A DNA stretch of 64,000 nt. It comes from Bacillus sp. OxB-1 (GTDB lineage: Bacteria; Bacillota; Bacilli; Bacillales_A; Planococcaceae). The notes beneath the pieces are model-generated. The model had not been told where the DNA came from. It did no database searches and worked only from the letters and a program-made list of their open reading frames with translations. Shown here piece after piece: positions 19,020 to 28,116 of the stretch (position 1 is the stretch's first letter; every line of letters begins with the position of its first letter). The translations under genes were made by a program, and so were the position numbers. The stretch spans positions 744,001-808,000 of the forward strand of contig NZ_AP013294.1 in NCBI RefSeq assembly GCF_000829195.1. The letters run 5' to 3'.

Positions 19020-19105
19020 GGACGCGAAGCCTCCTTCTACCCTTCATAATTGCTTGTTTTGGAAGAGACTAAACCTGGCAGTGGATCTTCTTATGATTTC
19101 CCGTC

Positions 19106-19133
19106 TTGCCAACGCTTGAAACTATGTTATAGT
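19106..19133 (+). promoter_or_regulatory. Probable sigma-A promoter of the thiamine operon
   Basis: TTGCCA (19106-19111) and TATAGT (19128-19133) are separated by 16 bp and lie about 25 bp before the riboswitch. Confidence 0.55.
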
Positions 19134-19157
19134 GAAGTGAAAAATAATTTCATCTGT

Positions 19158-19252
19158 TACCACTAGGGGAGTCTTGCAAAAGGACTGAGACGCGTATGGC
19201 TATGCGGACCCTTGGAACCTGATCTGGTTGATGCCAGCGGAGGGAAGTGGAG
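19158..19252 (+). ncRNA. TPP riboswitch (THI element)
   Basis: The conserved thiamine pyrophosphate aptamer is visible in order: AGGGGAGTC, GGACTGAGA, the variable P3 arm, GACCCTTGGAACCTGATCTGG, ATGCCAGCGGAGGGAAG. Binding of TPP should favour the downstream terminator and shut off thiM-thiD-thiE-thiW. This is a complete element of normal size. Confidence 0.96.
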
Positions 19253-19285
19253 TGGCGATTGCAATCGTTCATTTTTCCAACACGC

Positions 19286-19319
19286 CCGCTTCCTGATCCG
19301 ATCAGGAGGCGGTTTTTTT
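19286..19319 (+). terminator. Riboswitch expression-platform terminator
   Basis: CCGCTTCCTGAT (19286-19297) pairs with ATCAGGAGGCGG (19301-19312) and is followed by seven T residues, between the aptamer and the thiM start. Control is therefore by transcription termination. Confidence 0.92.
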
Positions 19320-19344
19320 AATATCTAAAAAGGAGTGAATTACC

Positions 19345-20157
19345 ATGTTGAACTCACCTGTACTTCTTCTACAACAATTACGGAAGGACCAACCTCTCGT
19401 TCACTGCATCACGAATATTGTCGTGGCCAACTTCCAGGCGAACGGCCTGCTTGCGTTGGGCGCGTCTCCGGTGATGGCGGATGCAGTCGAGGAAGCTGCT
19501 GAAATTGCGTCCGTCTCTTCTTGTACCGTCCTGAATATCGGCACCTTGAAGGCAGTCACGGTCGAGGCGATGATCCTCGCCGGCAAAAGTGCCAATACGC
19601 ACGGAAAACCGGTCGTCCTCGACCCAGTCGGAGCCGGAGCGACAGCATTCCGCAAGCAGTCTGTGCTGCGTATTTTGGAGGAGGTCGAGGTCACGCTCAT
19701 CCGTTGCAACGCAGGGGAACTGGCGGCCATTGCAGGTGTTACTTGGCAGGCGAAAGGCGTCGATGCCGGAGAGGGAGAAGCGGACGTGGTGAAATTGGCA
19801 AAACAAGTCGCAACTACCCACGATTGCCTTGTTGCGGTATCTGGCGAAGTCGACATCGTCACGGACGGTCAGAATCTCTTGTCCATTACTGGCGGACACC
19901 CATTAATGACGCGAGTGACGGGCGTGGGTTGCCTGTTAAGTTCCGTAGTAGGCGCTTTTTTAACCGTGGCGAATGAAAAACCATTGGAGGCGGCCGCCAC
20001 GGCTTTGGCTTTCTATAAACAAGTTGGGGAACATGCGGCAGAAGCGGCCACAGGACCCGGAGATTTTGCAGTTCATTTTCTGAATGGATTGGCTTTAACG
20101 GAAGACCGATTGATTACAATAGGGGATTTTATTTCACAAGGAGGCATTTCACTATGA
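19345..20157 (+). CDS. thiM: Hydroxyethylthiazole kinase ThiM
   Basis: A 270-residue ribokinase-like enzyme that phosphorylates hydroxyethylthiazole in thiamine salvage. [20 protein letters not shown] at the start, [13 protein letters not shown] in the middle, and [18 protein letters not shown] near the C-terminus (anion hole and catalytic Cys) are the family hallmarks. AAAGGAGTG precedes the ATG. It is the first gene behind the TPP riboswitch and overlaps thiD by ATGA. Confidence 0.96.
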   Translation: MLNSPVLLLQQLRKDQPLVHCITNIVVANFQANGLLALGASPVMADAVEEAAEIASVSSCTVLNIGTLKAVTVEAMILAGKSANTHGKPVVLDPVGAGATAFRKQSVLRILEEVEVTLIRCNAGELAAIAGVTWQAKGVDAGEGEADVVKLAKQVATTHDCLVAVSGEVDIVTDGQNLLSITGGHPLMTRVTGVGCLLSSVVGAFLTVANEKPLEAAATALAFYKQVGEHAAEAATGPGDFAVHFLNGLALTEDRLITIGDFISQGGISL

Positions 20158-20987
20158 CAGCAGTAGCGTTAACGATCGCTGGTTCGGATAGCGGGGGCGG
20201 GGCCGGCATCCAAGCCGACCTGAAAACCTTTCAGGAATTGGATGTATTCGGTACATCCGCACTGACCGCGGTTACGGCACAAAATACACTTGGCGTACAT
20301 GGCGTCTATCCGATTGAAGCAGCCGGTGTCATTGCGCAGATAAAGGCAGTCTTGGAGGATTTCCATGTCGGTGCGGTGAAGACGGGGATGCTTTTTTCGG
20401 CTGATATCATTACAGCGGTGGCACAAACGTTGCGGATGTACGGACCACCGGCATTGATCATTGATCCTGTCATGATTGCAAAAGGCGGCGCTTCCCTCTT
20501 GCAGGAAGAGGCAGTGCATGCGTTACAACAGGAACTTATTCCGATTGCGGCAGTCGTCACACCGAACATCCCGGAAGCAGAAGTCCTGACAGGGGTTTCC
20601 ATCGAAACGGATGATGACGTCTTGGAAGCGGCGGAGAAATTGTTGGAGCTCGGGGCCCAGGCAGTCGTGATGAAAGGCGGCCATCGCCACAACGAAAAAT
20701 TTGCGGAAGACCTGTTCCTCTCCGCGGATGGCGAGCGGTTCCTTCTTCGCTCGGAGCGGATTAACACGAAGGATACGCATGGTACCGGCTGTACGTTTTC
20801 AGCAGCCATCACGGCATGGATGGCCAACGGAAAAACAGCTGGTGAATCCGTGATTGCTGCAAAACAATTCATCCAAGCAGCCATTCGGGATGGGCTGGAA
20901 CTGGGCGCCGGACACGGTCCCACCAATCATTGGGCCTATCATCGCCTAGGCGAAAACGCGGGAAAGGGTGTCATCCTTGTCGATTAA
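20154..20987 (+). CDS. thiD: Hydroxymethylpyrimidine (phosphomethylpyrimidine) kinase ThiD
   Basis: A 277-residue ribokinase-fold enzyme carrying [22 protein letters not shown] at its start, [11 protein letters not shown] in the middle and [17 protein letters not shown] with the catalytic Cys/Asp region near residue 215. It makes HMP diphosphate, the pyrimidine half of thiamine. AAGGAGG lies before the ATG, which overlaps the thiM stop. The last codons overlap the start of thiE, so the operon is tightly packed. Confidence 0.95.
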   Translation: MTAVALTIAGSDSGGGAGIQADLKTFQELDVFGTSALTAVTAQNTLGVHGVYPIEAAGVIAQIKAVLEDFHVGAVKTGMLFSADIITAVAQTLRMYGPPALIIDPVMIAKGGASLLQEEAVHALQQELIPIAAVVTPNIPEAEVLTGVSIETDDDVLEAAEKLLELGAQAVVMKGGHRHNEKFAEDLFLSADGERFLLRSERINTKDTHGTGCTFSAAITAWMANGKTAGESVIAAKQFIQAAIRDGLELGAGHGPTNHWAYHRLGENAGKGVILVD

Positions 20988-21645
20988 AAAGCAGTTGAAA
21001 TTATATTTCATCATGGGATCGAATAATACCGGAGCAGTCGAACCGCTCAATGTGTTGGAAGCGGCACTCCAGGGAGGTGTAACCTGCTTTCAATTACGGG
21101 AAAAAGGGGACGGAGCGTTGATCGGAGAGGCAAAACGAGAATTTGCGCAGCAATGCCAGCAGCTCTGTCAGCGCTATAGCGTCCCGTTCATCATCAATGA
21201 TGACGTGGAATTGGCGATGGCCGTCGATGCAGACGGCGTCCATGTCGGACAGGACGACATGGACGCGGGGCGCGTGCGGGAACGGCTCGGGTCCAATAAA
21301 ATTCTAGGCGTCTCCACACACACATTGGAAGAGGTTCAACAAGCGTTGGCAGACGGCGCAGATTACGTCGGCATGGGTCCCGTTTATGCGACCATGTCGA
21401 AAGCGGATGCCAAGCCGGTCGCGGGAACCGGGTTGATCCGGAAAACGGCTTCACTTCATCCCGATCTGCCGATTGTCGGCATCGGAGGCATCACTCTAGA
21501 TAACTTCGAGCCCGTCATTCAAGCCGGCGCCAGCGGGGTGTCCTTGATTTCGGCCATTGCGTCGGCAGACGATCCTTTCGCCACCGCCCAGAAATTTGCA
21601 GCAACGATCGAGGAAATCATACAGAGGGAAGGGGCTTCATCATGA
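20977..21645 (+). CDS. thiE: Thiamine-phosphate synthase ThiE
   Basis: A TIM-barrel of about 222 residues joining HMP diphosphate and thiazole phosphate to thiamine phosphate. Visible: LYFIMGSNN, the QLREKGDGAL pyrophosphate loop, FIINDDVELA, GVHVGQDDMD, GVSTHTLEE, YVGMGPVY and VGIGGITLDN. Two starts compete: a GTG at 20968 directly abuts GGAAAGG, whereas the TTG at 20977 is about 8 bases beyond it and is preferred. Both overlap thiD. The stop overlaps thiW by ATGA. Confidence 0.95.
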   Translation: MSIKKQLKLYFIMGSNNTGAVEPLNVLEAALQGGVTCFQLREKGDGALIGEAKREFAQQCQQLCQRYSVPFIINDDVELAMAVDADGVHVGQDDMDAGRVRERLGSNKILGVSTHTLEEVQQALADGADYVGMGPVYATMSKADAKPVAGTGLIRKTASLHPDLPIVGIGGITLDNFEPVIQAGASGVSLISAIASADDPFATAQKFAATIEEIIQREGASS

Positions 21646-22139
21646 ATACTCGTAAGATGGTCATCATGACGATGTTCGTCGCGATTGCGGTAGCGGGTTC
21701 GACGTTCGTTTCATTCCCGGCAGGCATCGCACGGGCTTATCCGATCCAGCACGCCGTCAACGTCATCGCAGCAATCCTGCTCGGACCCGTGCCCGCCGTC
21801 ATCATTGCCTTTTTAACGGGATTGGTGCGGATTTTGACCGGCACCGGCTCCCTGTTGGCATTTCCCGGCGGCATGATCGGCGCGTTCCTGGCAGGTGTCA
21901 TGTATAAGAGATTTGGCAAAGCATGGCTCGCCGGTGTCGGGGAAATGGTCGGTACAGGCATCCTCGCCTCCTTGTTCGCCGTCCCGTACGCCAAAATTCT
22001 GATGGGCACGACGTTCACAGCATTCTTCTTCGTCCCGCCCTTCCTCGTTTCGAGCGTCAGCGGCGCCCTGCTCGGCCTTGTACTAGCCGCCCGTTTGCAG
22101 GATACCCGGATTTCGTCGAAGATTGGTCAGATGGAATGA
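21642..22139 (+). CDS. thiW: ThiW-type thiazole uptake membrane protein
   Basis: A 165-residue integral membrane protein with five or six helices, starting MNTRKMVIMTMFVAIAVAGS and containing YPIQHAVNVIAAILLGPVPA and FPGGMIGAFLAGVMYKRFGKAW. This is the ThiW family, predicted S-component-like transporters found almost only with thiM/thiE genes under TPP riboswitches and thought to bring in the thiazole precursor for ThiM. No energising ATPase is encoded nearby; as in other ECF systems a shared module may serve it. Last gene of the operon; a terminator follows. Confidence 0.88.
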   Translation: MNTRKMVIMTMFVAIAVAGSTFVSFPAGIARAYPIQHAVNVIAAILLGPVPAVIIAFLTGLVRILTGTGSLLAFPGGMIGAFLAGVMYKRFGKAWLAGVGEMVGTGILASLFAVPYAKILMGTTFTAFFFVPPFLVSSVSGALLGLVLAARLQDTRISSKIGQME

Positions 22140-22145
22140 AGGTGC

Positions 22146-22184
22146 AACGCCAGGAATCCCGGAAACGGATGCTGGCGTTTTTTT
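22146..22184 (+). terminator. Terminator of the thiamine operon
   Basis: AACGCCAG (22146-22153) pairs with CTGGCGTT (22172-22179), with partial inner pairing, followed by a T-run. Confidence 0.9.
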
Positions 22185-22188
22185 AACC

Positions 22189-22278
22189 TTCACTTCTCTA
22201 TGGATAATCGTCACTTTTGATGGAATATCCATCACTACGGCATACGTATCTGTCACTTTGTAGCAGATATTCGTCAAG
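22189..22278. repeat. GTCACT 21-bp-phased array
   Basis: NTCACT (or GTCAAG in the last unit) starts at 22189, 22210, 22231, 22252 and 22273, exactly 21 bp apart, each followed by unrelated sequence and a TAT/ATC-rich end. It lies between the thiW terminator and the convergent LuxR-type gene. Confidence 0.85.
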
Positions 22279-22310
22279 TTCACAAGTTTATTCCTGAATT
22301 AGGACTTTAC

Positions 22311-23105
22311 TCATAGATTTATCCGAGACAATAGATATCCCAATTCGGTCCGGTTCTCTACCCCCATCTTTTGAAAGACGTTTTGCAAATGCTTTTTCAC
22401 GGTATTTACACTGATGGACAACGCCTCTCCAATTTCCTTATTCAATAAACCTTGCCGAACCAGTTTCACTATTTCCTTTTCCCGACTAGTTAATCTTGCC
22501 TCCAAAATCGGCTCTCTCTGCTCCTGACTAATCATGGCCGCTGCATTAAAAGCCCCCTCAATCGACTTTATAAGGAACTGGATACAGTTTCGGTCGACCT
22601 CACTAAAATGGCCTTCTTCCTTCTTCCGGACCAACCCGATTACCCCGACCAACTCCGACTTATCATAAATGTAAATTCCCATCTCATCGATATAACCAAA
22701 CCGATCGAAATAGTGTAATGCGTATTCCGTCTTTTTAAATTGGTTATACGGCATGACATCTTTATTTTTCAGGATTGGAGCTGTGGGCACCCCAGTCGGT
22801 ATATTCCCCGGTGCCAATACATCATGGGTATGATACGTTTCAAAATACTCATACATCGATTTGTCTTCAATATTAGTGAAGATCGGATCCATCAGCCGCC
22901 CTTCGTCATCAAGTAGCCAAAATAAATTGGTATAGCCAAACACTTCAAACAGACAATCAACCACTTTCTGACGATACGCTGTTAAATTACTACTATCCGA
23001 GTTAAATGCAACCCGGTCCAAACCTTCCATGATCTTCTTGTACTCTTTTTGCGTCAATTGCAACAAGTGATTTTCCTCCTGGTTCAGAATATTTGAAATG
23101 GTCAT
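22311..23105 (-). CDS. LuxR-family regulator with a GAF-like sensory domain
   Basis: A 264-residue protein. Residues about 30-185 look like a GAF/PAS-type sensor (LFWLLDDEGRLMDPIFTNI, MGIYIYDKSELVGVIGLVRKKEEGHF), and the C-terminus is a LuxR helix-turn-helix (LTSREKEIVKLVRQGLLNKEIGEALSISVNTVKKHLQNVFQKMGV region, about 200-250). There is no receiver domain, so it senses a small molecule or partner directly. It is divergent from the amidase gene 66 bp away and may regulate it. No strong ribosome-binding site precedes the ATG, so the start is not certain. Confidence 0.85.
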   Translation of the reverse strand: MTISNILNQEENHLLQLTQKEYKKIMEGLDRVAFNSDSSNLTAYRQKVVDCLFEVFGYTNLFWLLDDEGRLMDPIFTNIEDKSMYEYFETYHTHDVLAPGNIPTGVPTAPILKNKDVMPYNQFKKTEYALHYFDRFGYIDEMGIYIYDKSELVGVIGLVRKKEEGHFSEVDRNCIQFLIKSIEGAFNAAAMISQEQREPILEARLTSREKEIVKLVRQGLLNKEIGEALSISVNTVKKHLQNVFQKMGVENRTELGYLLSRINL

Positions 23106-23171
23106 GTAACTCTTTCGGGTAATAGTATCCGTTATCCTCTTTGATTACAATGAAAAAAAGGAGGAGAGAAG

Positions 23172-24626
23172 ATGAAAAAATCAGAATATGTGAATTATGA
23201 TGGAATCGGTCTTGCGGAACTAGTGAAGAATAAGGAAGTAAAACCCGAAGAACTGGTTCAAACATCACTCGATCTCATCGAAGATTTGAATCCTGCACTC
23301 CATGCAGTCGCCTCAACAATCGAAGACCAAGCGTTGGAGGAAATCAAACAAGGACTGCCGAAAGGCCCGTTTGAAGGAGTACCATTCCTAATAAAAGAGC
23401 TAGTCCTTCATGCCAAAGGGGTTCCCGCCAATATGGGAAGCCGCCTAGCAGAAGGTATGACATTCCCTGTAGATAGTGAATTGATGGCCCGTTTCCGCAA
23501 AGCCGGTCTAGTAACGGTCGGGACAACGCCAACGCCGGAATTCGGCTATAATGCGACGACAGAGGCAACCTTCTATGGCGAGCCGGCAAAAAATCCGTGG
23601 GATACAAACCGCAGTCCGGGCGGATCCAGTGGAGGTTCATCATCCGCAGTCGCGGCCGGCATCGCACCTCTTGCCCATGCTAATGATGGCGGAGGGTCGA
23701 TTAGGATTCCCGCCGCCTGTACCGGATTAGTCGGGTTGAAACCGACGAGAGGGCGCATTCCAGCCGGGCCTTTCAACAGTGAACCGCTCAATGGCATCGC
23801 CATCGAGTTTGCACTATCCAGGACTGTCCGTGACACAGCCACCTTGTTGGATGCGGTCGCCGGCCCGGATGTCGGTTGCTACGCCTGGGCTGAACCGCCG
23901 AAAACCCCATACGCCCAGGCAATGAAAACAACACCGAAGCCATTGAAAATTGCATGGACAGGAAAGCCGGCATCAGGAGTGCCCGTTGACGAGGAATGTC
24001 TTCGTGAGCTGCATGAAACCGTCAAACTTCTGGAGGATTTAGGCCATACAGTAGTGGAAGCCGCTCCTCAATACGATGCGGAGTCATTTAGCCAGGCAAC
24101 CGTCCGTATCTGGACAGCTAACATTCACCATATGATCAATGGAGTAGCGTCTGCCTTAGGTCGTCAGCCGGGTGAAGATAATATAGAAGCGGCCATCTGG
24201 GAATGTTATAAATACGGGAAAGCGATGCCAGCGTCTGATCTTTTGGAAGCCATTGACACCAATGCAGCCGTTTCCCGTCAAGTCGGACAATTTTTCACGG
24301 ACTATGATGTTTTACTCTCGCCAACCATTGCTACGCTGCCAACGCCATTAGGATTGCTGAATTCCAACAATCCTTCAATAGATGCGGTCGAATGGACAGA
24401 ACAAATCTTCACCTATGCGCCATTCACCAACCTGTTCAACGCAACGGGACAACCATCCATCTCCCTTCCGATTGGATGGAGTAACGAAGGTTTACCGATT
24501 GGCATGCAGTTCACTGGCCGATTTGCGGATGAAACCACGCTTCTGCAATTAGCGGCGCAATTGGAAGAAGCGAAACCGTGGAAGGAGAAGAAGCCTCCCA
24601 TTCGTAAATTGATGACCACTTCGTGA
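23172..24626 (+). CDS. Amidase-signature family hydrolase
   Basis: A 484-residue amidase-signature enzyme. The Ser-cisSer-Lys triad is visible: Lys75 in PFLIKELVLH, the cis-Ser near 152 in SPGGSSGGSSSA and the nucleophile near 176 in NDGGGSIRIPA. Such enzymes hydrolyse amide bonds in small molecules or peptides; substrate cannot be read from the sequence, and GatA is unlikely because gatC/gatB are absent. AAAGGAGGAG precedes the ATG. The divergent LuxR-type regulator suggests substrate-linked control. A terminator follows. Confidence 0.9.
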   Translation: MKKSEYVNYDGIGLAELVKNKEVKPEELVQTSLDLIEDLNPALHAVASTIEDQALEEIKQGLPKGPFEGVPFLIKELVLHAKGVPANMGSRLAEGMTFPVDSELMARFRKAGLVTVGTTPTPEFGYNATTEATFYGEPAKNPWDTNRSPGGSSGGSSSAVAAGIAPLAHANDGGGSIRIPAACTGLVGLKPTRGRIPAGPFNSEPLNGIAIEFALSRTVRDTATLLDAVAGPDVGCYAWAEPPKTPYAQAMKTTPKPLKIAWTGKPASGVPVDEECLRELHETVKLLEDLGHTVVEAAPQYDAESFSQATVRIWTANIHHMINGVASALGRQPGEDNIEAAIWECYKYGKAMPASDLLEAIDTNAAVSRQVGQFFTDYDVLLSPTIATLPTPLGLLNSNNPSIDAVEWTEQIFTYAPFTNLFNATGQPSISLPIGWSNEGLPIGMQFTGRFADETTLLQLAAQLEEAKPWKEKKPPIRKLMTTS

Positions 24627-24629
24627 TGG

Positions 24630-24665
24630 AAAGCCCGTTGTCTGATGTGGAGACGACGGGCTTTT
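24630..24665 (+). terminator. Terminator of the amidase gene
   Basis: AAAGCCCGTTGTCT pairs with AGACGACGGGCTTT (one G-U pair) around GATGTGG and ends in T residues. Confidence 0.9.
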
Positions 24666-24842
24666 CAATTGTAAGATGGATTGGCTTCTGCCGCCTCTCC
24701 TCTTCCCCTACCCACACTTCCTACCGTTCCTCACCAATTCCTATTTCGTTTCTTATTCAATTTCTATACTGCCAAATGTTCTCTCGGGATAGGTTTACAT
24801 GCCAATGTGCTATACTTTATGAAAACGTGCGGGGGTGTTTTT

Positions 24843-25394
24843 ATGGCTCAGTCAAGTTCGGATCATCGGATGACCGTCGCGGAAATCAGTGAGCGGGATG
24901 GATATTGGGAATTGATTGACGGGACACCGTATAATATGACGCCTGCTCCATCGCCTCTTCATCAAAGGGTTGTGGGCGAGCTGTTTTTTTCATTGCGATC
25001 CCACTATGGAAAAGGGGACTGCTCTGTGTATATGGCACCTTTTGATGTGCAATTGGACGAAACTGACCCCTATACCTTGGTCCAGCCAGACATTTCCGTT
25101 TTTTGCAATCAGGATTGGATTGGGGACAAACGGGCTATCGGAGCTCCCGAGCTCGTTGTCGAAGTGCTTTCTCCAGCAACCGCTTTACGGGATCGGAACC
25201 ACAAGTTTAATTTATACGAGCGAACAGCCATTTCTGAATACTGGCTTGTCGATCCAGTTAATAAAACCATTGAAGTCTACGGGCTGGCGGAAGGTCGATA
25301 TCGAAAACGGGCCGTGTTCGGGAAAGAGGATTCTCTTACCTCTTTCCACTTTAGAAATTTGGACATCGATTTAGACGCCGTCTTCTCTGATTGA
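24843..25394 (+). CDS. Uma2-family (DUF820) PD-(D/E)XK nuclease-like protein
   Basis: A 183-residue protein with the Uma2 pattern: MTVAEISERDGYWELIDGTPYNM, SPLHQRVVGELFFSL, LVQPDISVFC (active-site Asp), APELVVEVLSPATALRDRNHKFNLYE (ExK-like element) and EYWLVDPVNKTIEVY. The fold is that of restriction-type nucleases, but a biological role is unknown; the family is abundant in cyanobacteria and scattered in Firmicutes. I chose the ATG at 24843, where homologous sequence begins; the open frame extends to 24681 without support. Single gene. Confidence 0.88.
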   Translation: MAQSSSDHRMTVAEISERDGYWELIDGTPYNMTPAPSPLHQRVVGELFFSLRSHYGKGDCSVYMAPFDVQLDETDPYTLVQPDISVFCNQDWIGDKRAIGAPELVVEVLSPATALRDRNHKFNLYERTAISEYWLVDPVNKTIEVYGLAEGRYRKRAVFGKEDSLTSFHFRNLDIDLDAVFSD

Positions 25395-25455
25395 CAGGAT
25401 AAGCCTCCTCCTCTTTGGATACACTATCGCGTATAGCAAAAAAGGAGGGTTCGCG

Positions 25456-25575
25456 ATGCCATCAAATCGGACATCAGTGGCGGATTTGGATGCCAAGCAA
25501 TTGGAGGAACTGACGGCACTGGAGCAAAAATTAGGAGTCATCTTGATCGCTTACGATGCCTCCTCTGGGAAATAA
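25456..25575 (+). CDS. Small hypothetical protein, 39 residues
   Basis: The open frame MPSNRTSVADLDAKQLEELT ... LIAYDASSGK has an excellent ribosome-binding site (AAAGGAGGG, 6 bases before the ATG) and its own terminator. The predicted product is one amphipathic helix followed by a short strand. I do not recognise it; the strong translation signal is the main argument that it is real. Confidence 0.65.
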   Translation: MPSNRTSVADLDAKQLEELTALEQKLGVILIAYDASSGK

Positions 25576-25586
25576 CTTCATACAAA

Positions 25587-25618
25587 AAGGCAGCTTTCCA
25601 AGAGGAGCTGCCTTTTCC
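25587..25618. terminator. Bidirectional terminator
   Basis: AAGGCAGCT (25587-25595) pairs with AGCTGCCTT (25606-25614), with A-run and T-run on either side; shared by the small gene and the convergent nitronate monooxygenase-like gene. Confidence 0.9.
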
Positions 25619-25620
25619 AA

Positions 25621-26589
25621 TTACCGGACGGCCGACTGCAAGTTCACCAATTGATCCAAAGCCGTCTGGTAGTCCGTCATTATTTCCTCGATAATTTCTG
25701 CAACGGATTTGATTTCATCAATGAGCCCGATTGTTTGGCCGAGCGAGAGGACGCCCACATCCATGTTGCCGGTTTTGAGCATTTCCTCGTAGGCCTCCCC
25801 GCTTATATACGGAAAGATTTCTTCAAACGTCGCGCCTTGTTCTTCCAACCGGGCCAATTCCATCGCATGTTCCGTCTTGAATACCCTCGCCGTCCGGCCA
25901 ATTGATCTCTTTACAAGAATTGTGTCCGTTTCGCTCGCCTCCCTCAATGAATCTTTAAGCCGCTGTGGAAGTTGGACTTCCTTCGATAATAAAAACCGGG
26001 ATCCCATCTGCACGCCTTGCGCCCCAAGAGCGAGCGCTGCCAATACGGAGCGGCCCGTAGAAAATCCGCCAGCCGCTATCACAGGAACCGAAAGCTCTTT
26101 CACCGCTTTTTGAACGAGCGTCAAGCTAGTCGTGTCTTCCATGCCGGGATGTCCACCGCACTCGAATCCGTTGACGACAACCGCATCACAACCGAGCGAT
26201 TCTGCCTTCTTCGCGAAGCGGACCGAGGGGGCCACGTGAACGACCTTCATGCCCGCCGCCTTCAAATCGGCCATGTATGGTGTCGGATTATTCCCCGATG
26301 TGAAGACGATCGGCACCCGCGCTTCAATCGTCCCTTCGACAAATTCATCCATCGACTTACGCGTCCCGATGGCGATATTGACGCCAAACGGCTGATCCGT
26401 GAGACTGCGCGTCGCCTCGATATCCCGCACCATCTCCTCCTTCGTCCCGTAACTCCCCGCAGTTATCAGCCCGAGACCTCCCGCATTGGAAACTGCGGAA
26501 ACCAGCGCAGACGTACCGAGCCCTTGCAATCCTCCTTGGATTATGGGATAGCGGATGTTGAACAGCTTCGTAATTTGAGTCTCGACCAT
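25621..26589 (-). CDS. Nitronate monooxygenase / 2-nitropropane dioxygenase-like flavoprotein
   Basis: A 322-residue TIM-barrel FMN protein: YPIIQGGLQGLGTSALVSAVSNAGGLG at the start, CDAVVVNGFECGGHPG with the His that acts as base in the family, PVIAAGGFSTG and ALALGAQGVQMGSRF for phosphate binding. The family oxidises nitronates such as propionate 3-nitronate; the same fold includes enoyl-ACP reductase FabK, but no fatty-acid genes are next to it. CAGGAGG stands before the ATG. Single gene. Confidence 0.88.
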   Translation of the reverse strand: MVETQITKLFNIRYPIIQGGLQGLGTSALVSAVSNAGGLGLITAGSYGTKEEMVRDIEATRSLTDQPFGVNIAIGTRKSMDEFVEGTIEARVPIVFTSGNNPTPYMADLKAAGMKVVHVAPSVRFAKKAESLGCDAVVVNGFECGGHPGMEDTTSLTLVQKAVKELSVPVIAAGGFSTGRSVLAALALGAQGVQMGSRFLLSKEVQLPQRLKDSLREASETDTILVKRSIGRTARVFKTEHAMELARLEEQGATFEEIFPYISGEAYEEMLKTGNMDVGVLSLGQTIGLIDEIKSVAEIIEEIMTDYQTALDQLVNLQSAVR

Positions 26590-26644
26590 ATGTACATGCC
26601 TCCTGTTATAAACGTGGTGGTGAATGTTCTATTCTTAATTAATG

Positions 26645-26710
26645 AGTTTTCTGGAGTTATAAGCCATTCCCACGAGATATAAGCGGTACTTTCAAGTTAT
26701 AAGCGCACGT
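26645..26710. repeat. Short TTATAAGC array, 20-bp phased
   Basis: AGTTATAAGC (26655), AGATATAAGC (26675) and AGTTATAAGC (26695) are exactly 20 bp apart; the spacers differ. It lies after the stop of the polytopic membrane protein gene and before the start of the nitronate monooxygenase-like gene on the same strand. It is the shortest of the phased arrays. Confidence 0.65.
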
Positions 26711-26715
26711 CCAAT

Positions 26716-28116
26716 TTAACCTCCCACCATATGCAAATAAATATGAAGAATGCAGAACAGCACGACGGCGTATCGCCAATTCCACCTGAATGAGATGGTG
26801 AACAGGTCGATACGCAATTCTTTGGACAATAGATTATTCACTGCTGTGCTCGGTGAAATTGTATTGGCTACTGCGGTGCTTCCCAATAAAAGAAAAGCGA
26901 ATTGCATTGGAGTGAATCCGATGACCGTGGGATCAATTGTCGTAACAAAAACTGTTAATAACACGACTGGGTGCAACCCGGCCACCGCCGCCCCAATCAT
27001 CGCAATCGAGAGGAAGATACCGAGTAATAGTGTAGAAGAGCCGAATGCCCAATTCAACAAATCGACGAATTGGTCACTTAACGGCGAACGGACGAATACG
27101 TAACTGAATATCCCCGCGACGAGAAATAGAGTAAACTCTCCTTGTAAACTTGGTATGGCGGTCGTCGTATGCCGTTTCACCTCATCCATGTATTTTCCGG
27201 ATTGGCCTTTGATCAGGCACCACACTAAAGGAAACAGGAGGGATACCGTCGCAATGGACATGACCATCCCGATATCCGTCATCTGCATCACCGCTAAGAC
27301 GAACCCGGTGGATAAAAGTAAGACGGCCACCAACTCAACCAGTTTAAGGGCGGTCTTCTTCGGCGATTCGTCTTCTTTCATTTGCTGGACATCTGCCCGA
27401 ATCAAAGCCTTTTCACTGCGAAACGCTTTGCTTTCCATCGCGACAGCGACCGCTAGGGAAATAAGTACAAAGCCGATTGAATGCAGAGCCATCGCACTCC
27501 ATGCAACGTCCAACTGGCCAATCACCAAAATCATAATCGCCAAGTACGGGGACCATGTCGTAATGGTCGTATACCCCCGCACTAGAATACTGGCGATCAA
27601 CCGTTTCGACTTCAAATTGGAACTCGAAAGCAAATGCAGGTTGATGACAATGGAGCCGACATTCAAGACGACCGACAACAGATGCGTCAGCAGTAGGAAA
27701 ATGACATAAGAGATGCCGGTCCGGTTTCCTAATTTGGACAACACCCGCTGTAAACTCTCAATGTAATCTCCCGTCCTGACCGGAATGCCAAGCAGGGGGG
27801 CCAATACTAGGATGCAAACGATAGATAGATTCGTATTGGCCCCTTCCAGCAATATTTTTACGGAATTCGGTTGTGCCACCAATAAGGCGACCGTCGAGAT
27901 GAGAAGGACGTACGTCATCCGTCCGACCATCCCCCTCAAGACGGGAAGTGAGACCAAAATATAAATGCACGTGTACACACTGGCAAAGTTCCGGATCATC
28001 TGATTGTCCAACAGCTGGATCAATATATAGTTAACGACTAATAAGATGGCTAAAATTCCGCGATATTCCATTTTAGTCATCCGCAACTGGTTGCGAAGAA
28101 CGATTGTCTGGCCCAT
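26716..28116 (-). CDS. Polytopic membrane protein, putative transporter
   Basis: A 466-residue protein with about eleven or twelve hydrophobic helices. A loop motif GFTPMQFAFLLLGSTAVANTISPSTAV near residue 425, and HPVVLLTVFVTTIDPTVIG before it, recall the re-entrant hairpins of ion-coupled transporters such as the TRAP-DctM/ArsB/citrate group, but I cannot assign a family. A cytoplasmic charged loop (KALIRADVQQMKEDESPKK) divides the two halves. I take the ATG at 28116 (MGQTIVLRNQ), which has AGAAAGAAG ahead; a longer frame to 28254 encodes an implausible cysteine-rich head. Substrate unknown. Confidence 0.7.
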   Translation of the reverse strand: MGQTIVLRNQLRMTKMEYRGILAILLVVNYILIQLLDNQMIRNFASVYTCIYILVSLPVLRGMVGRMTYVLLISTVALLVAQPNSVKILLEGANTNLSIVCILVLAPLLGIPVRTGDYIESLQRVLSKLGNRTGISYVIFLLLTHLLSVVLNVGSIVINLHLLSSSNLKSKRLIASILVRGYTTITTWSPYLAIMILVIGQLDVAWSAMALHSIGFVLISLAVAVAMESKAFRSEKALIRADVQQMKEDESPKKTALKLVELVAVLLLSTGFVLAVMQMTDIGMVMSIATVSLLFPLVWCLIKGQSGKYMDEVKRHTTTAIPSLQGEFTLFLVAGIFSYVFVRSPLSDQFVDLLNWAFGSSTLLLGIFLSIAMIGAAVAGLHPVVLLTVFVTTIDPTVIGFTPMQFAFLLLGSTAVANTISPSTAVNNLLSKELRIDLFTISFRWNWRYAVVLFCILHIYLHMVGG

